Made by a program: the position numbers and the translations under genes. Under the pieces are notes generated by a model. It did not search any database. It worked only from the letters and a program-made list of their open reading frames with translations, and had not been told where the DNA came from. Shown here one piece after another: positions 41,739-43,278 of a stretch of 43,278 bases of DNA; the first letter of the stretch is position 1; every line of letters starts with the position of its first letter. Source of the stretch: an uncultured Acetatifactor sp. (GTDB taxonomy: Bacteria > Bacillota > Clostridia > Lachnospirales > Lachnospiraceae); assembly GCA_910587555.1 (NCBI GenBank), contig CAJULV010000016.1, forward strand, positions 31,014 through 74,291, written 5' to 3'.

Positions 41739-42785
41739 ATGCGGAGTGTGAAAATGTGGAGATGCCTTCTGGCAGGGGCGGTGCTTGTCCTGGGCCTGAC
41801 GGGCTGCGGGGGGGAAGGCGAGCGTACCCTGGGTGCCATACAGCTGATACAGAACCTGGATTACCGCGGGGCGCTGGAGCAGCTGGACCTGGCGGAGGAA
41901 GGCGGAGAAAATGACAGGCTGGTGAACCGCGCCAGGGGAATTGCCTGTATGGGGCTGACGGATTATGAACAGGCGGCGGCTTATTTTGAAGCAGCGCTTG
42001 CCGGCAGTAACGGCGTGGTGCAGAACGTGGATTTTGACCTGAATTTTTATCTGGCGGCGGCCTATACCAAGAGCAGCCGTTACAGTGAGGCGGAAAGCAT
42101 CTATGACGCCATACTGGCCCTGCGTCCCAATGAGGAGGATGCCTATTTCCTGCGGGGGAATGTGCGGTTGGCTCTTGGCAGCCATGAAGGGGCAAAGGAG
42201 GATTTCGACAAGGTGATTTCCATGGATGCCCACAATTATGACAGGCTGATTGAAATCTATGAGGTCCTTGACTATTACGGCCGCGGTGCGGAAGGACAGG
42301 AGTATCTGCGTGCCGCGCTGGCGTCCGGGGACAAGGAGATGGATAAATATGCCAGCGGCCGGATTTACTACTACCTGGGAGAGTACCAGAATGCCTGTCT
42401 TGACCTGGAGGAAGCCAGGGAAAAGGGCGGGGTGGAGAGTTATCTGTATCTGGGCAGGGCATATGAGGCTACAGGGGATTATAATTATGCTGCCAATGTC
42501 TATAATAGCTATCTGGAGAAAGGCGAGGGTAATGCCGAGATGTACAATCAGCTGGGTCTCTGCGAGATGACAAGGGGAGAGTACAGAAAGGCCCTGGAGG
42601 CGTTTCAGGCGGGCATGCAGCTGGAAAATACGACTATGATGCAGACATTGGCTTTCAATGAGATCGTGGCATATGAAAGGCTTGGAGAGTATTCTCAGGC
42701 TTATATTTTGATGGGAAACTACCTGAACAACTATCCGGATGACAGGCAGGCGAAAAGGGAATATGAATTTCTGTCTACGAGATAG
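41739..42785 (+). CDS. TPR-repeat lipoprotein
   Basis: A 348-residue protein with a lipoprotein signal: hydrophobic LLAGAVLVLG and lipobox LTGC with the lipidated C23. It should be anchored by Lgt. The rest is a string of eight or more tetratricopeptide repeats (for example ADYxxAxxxFxxAL-type units with YLGRAYEATGDYNYAANVYNSYL). TPR domains bind peptides or proteins outside the membrane. The partner is unknown. The open frame begins at 41568, inside mscL. ATG 41739 is preceded by CAGGGAA. ATG 41754 is also possible. A terminator follows. Confidence 0.9.
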   Translation: MRSVKMWRCLLAGAVLVLGLTGCGGEGERTLGAIQLIQNLDYRGALEQLDLAEEGGENDRLVNRARGIACMGLTDYEQAAAYFEAALAGSNGVVQNVDFDLNFYLAAAYTKSSRYSEAESIYDAILALRPNEEDAYFLRGNVRLALGSHEGAKEDFDKVISMDAHNYDRLIEIYEVLDYYGRGAEGQEYLRAALASGDKEMDKYASGRIYYYLGEYQNACLDLEEAREKGGVESYLYLGRAYEATGDYNYAANVYNSYLEKGEGNAEMYNQLGLCEMTRGEYRKALEAFQAGMQLENTTMMQTLAFNEIVAYERLGEYSQAYILMGNYLNNYPDDRQAKREYEFLSTR

Positions 42786-42832
42786 GAGGGAAAGGCAGAA
42801 GGACTCTTCCATATAATAAAAAGATTACCGCA

Positions 42833-42864
42833 AAAGGCATCGGTCCTTACCGATGCCTTTGTGT
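42833..42864. terminator. Two-way terminator between the TPR and cold-shock genes
   Basis: AAAGGCATCGGT (42833-42844) and ACCGATGCCTTT (42849-42860) are a perfect 12-bp stem around CCTT. T/A runs on either side allow termination on both strands. It lies between the + strand TPR gene and the convergent - strand cold-shock gene. Confidence 0.9.
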
Positions 42865-42876
42865 GTCAGAAGCGAT

Positions 42877-43092
42877 TTAAGCTACAACCGTAACATTGGT
42901 AGCACGGATTTTGCTGCTGTTCTGAGGATCGCACTCGGTATCGAAGGTAACCTTCTGGCCTTCCTCAAGAGACTTGAAACCATCTGCGTTGATGGCAGAG
43001 AAATGTACAAAAACTTCCTCCCCTGTTGCATCGTTGGTGATGAAACCGTAACCCTTCTGTGCATTAAACCATTTTACTGTACCGTTGTTCAT
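42877..43092 (-). CDS. csp: Cold-shock protein (CspA family)
   Basis: A 71-residue single OB-fold RNA chaperone. The RNP1 motif KGYGFIT is at 13-19 and RNP2 VFVHFS at 27-32. The length is that of the family (66-70). It should melt RNA structure and help translation in the cold or during growth. AAAGGAGG lies 8 nt before the ATG. Its promoter and a leader of ~140 nt lie upstream on the minus strand. Confidence 0.96.
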   Translation of the reverse strand: MNNGTVKWFNAQKGYGFITNDATGEEVFVHFSAINADGFKSLEEGQKVTFDTECDPQNSSKIRATNVTVVA

Positions 43093-43233
43093 TTTGGTAC
43101 CTCCTTTATATAATTTGTAAGGTTAATAGGATTCTAAATCACGGGCAAAAAAATACACATTCCTGTAAACCAACATTAAAAGTAACTGTGACTTACAAAA
43201 ACATGTGAGTTCAATGACTTTCATTTAGAATAC
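43093..43233 (-). other. Long 5' leader of the cold-shock gene
   Basis: The ~140 nt between the predicted start site and the ATG are AT-rich and lack a gene. cspA-type genes in E. coli have leaders of ~160 nt that act as thermosensors. A similar role here is inference. Confidence 0.5.
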
Positions 43234-43239
43234 GGTTGC

Positions 43240-43269
43240 AGTATAACACTTATGTGTGAGATATGTCAA
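43240..43269 (-). promoter_or_regulatory. Promoter of the cold-shock gene
   Basis: On the minus strand, TTGACA (43264-43269), an 18-nt spacer and TATACT (43240-43245). It is a strong consensus match, as expected for an abundant protein. Confidence 0.75.
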
Positions 43270-43278
43270 CCCCTATTT

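Noticed and set aside
41586..42812. 408-aa minus-strand frame
   Set aside because: Antiparallel to the TPR lipoprotein gene and without a start signal or recognisable motif.

Overview
The window looks like chromosomal core DNA from an endospore-forming member of the Clostridia, most likely a Lachnospiraceae relative. This rests on gene content and order: a mraZ-led division cluster with two class B penicillin-binding proteins, spoIIGA-sigE next to ftsZ, sigG, a YlmC/YmxH protein, DUF4317, HemZ, and strong AGGAGG-type ribosome sites. I cannot name the species. Almost all genes lie on the + strand. Minus-strand exceptions are sigG, the SpoVB-like flippase, the DUF4317 gene and the cold-shock gene.

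Layout. 1-2640: the 3' end of an Rpn-type nuclease gene with a 12-bp in-frame tandem repeat, a small frameshifted ORF, ychF, lgt and a terminator. 2660-16546: the cell wall/division cluster (mraZ, rsmH, ftsL, PBP, SpoVD-like PBP, mraY, murD, ftsW, murA, divIB, ftsZ), starting at a clear sigma-A promoter with MraZ-type GTGG boxes and ending in a strong terminator. murG, murB and murC are not in it. 16544-20700: sporulation block (spoIIGA overlapping sigE from a promoter with Spo0A-like boxes, an unknown 98-aa protein, a palindromic repeat region, a VanZ-like protein, sigG, ylmC). 20759-22767: nrdR and a SpoVB-type flippase. 22815-26623: a probable operon of cysteine desulfurase, IscU-like scaffold and a BceRS-like two-component system, behind a long structured leader. 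26637-27718: a SEC-C protein gene bracketed by two copies of a palindromic MITE-like element. 27772-32740: DUF308 protein, CBS-pair protein, apt, bifunctional rel, metallo-beta-lactamase-fold hydrolase. 32799-37410: a tightly overlapped MoxR / DUF58 / transglutaminase operon. 37488-43278: hemZ, an orphan serine recombinase, DUF4317, an MscL with a C-terminal zinc ribbon, a TPR lipoprotein and a cold-shock gene with a long leader.

Together the genes cover lipid II synthesis, septum assembly and its handover to the mother-cell and forespore sigma programme, plus Fe-S assembly, purine salvage/(p)ppGpp signalling and envelope maintenance. I did not find a clearly new multi-gene system. The best leads are small: the paired palindromic elements around the SEC-C gene, the Arg-rich repeat tail on the first PBP, the KTG-to-KTA change in the second PBP, the structured iscS leader, the MscL zinc ribbon, and the Spo0A-like spoIIG promoter. 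All starts were chosen by ribosome-site spacing and family N-termini, and several differ from the longest open frame. No tRNA, rRNA or CRISPR array was seen.
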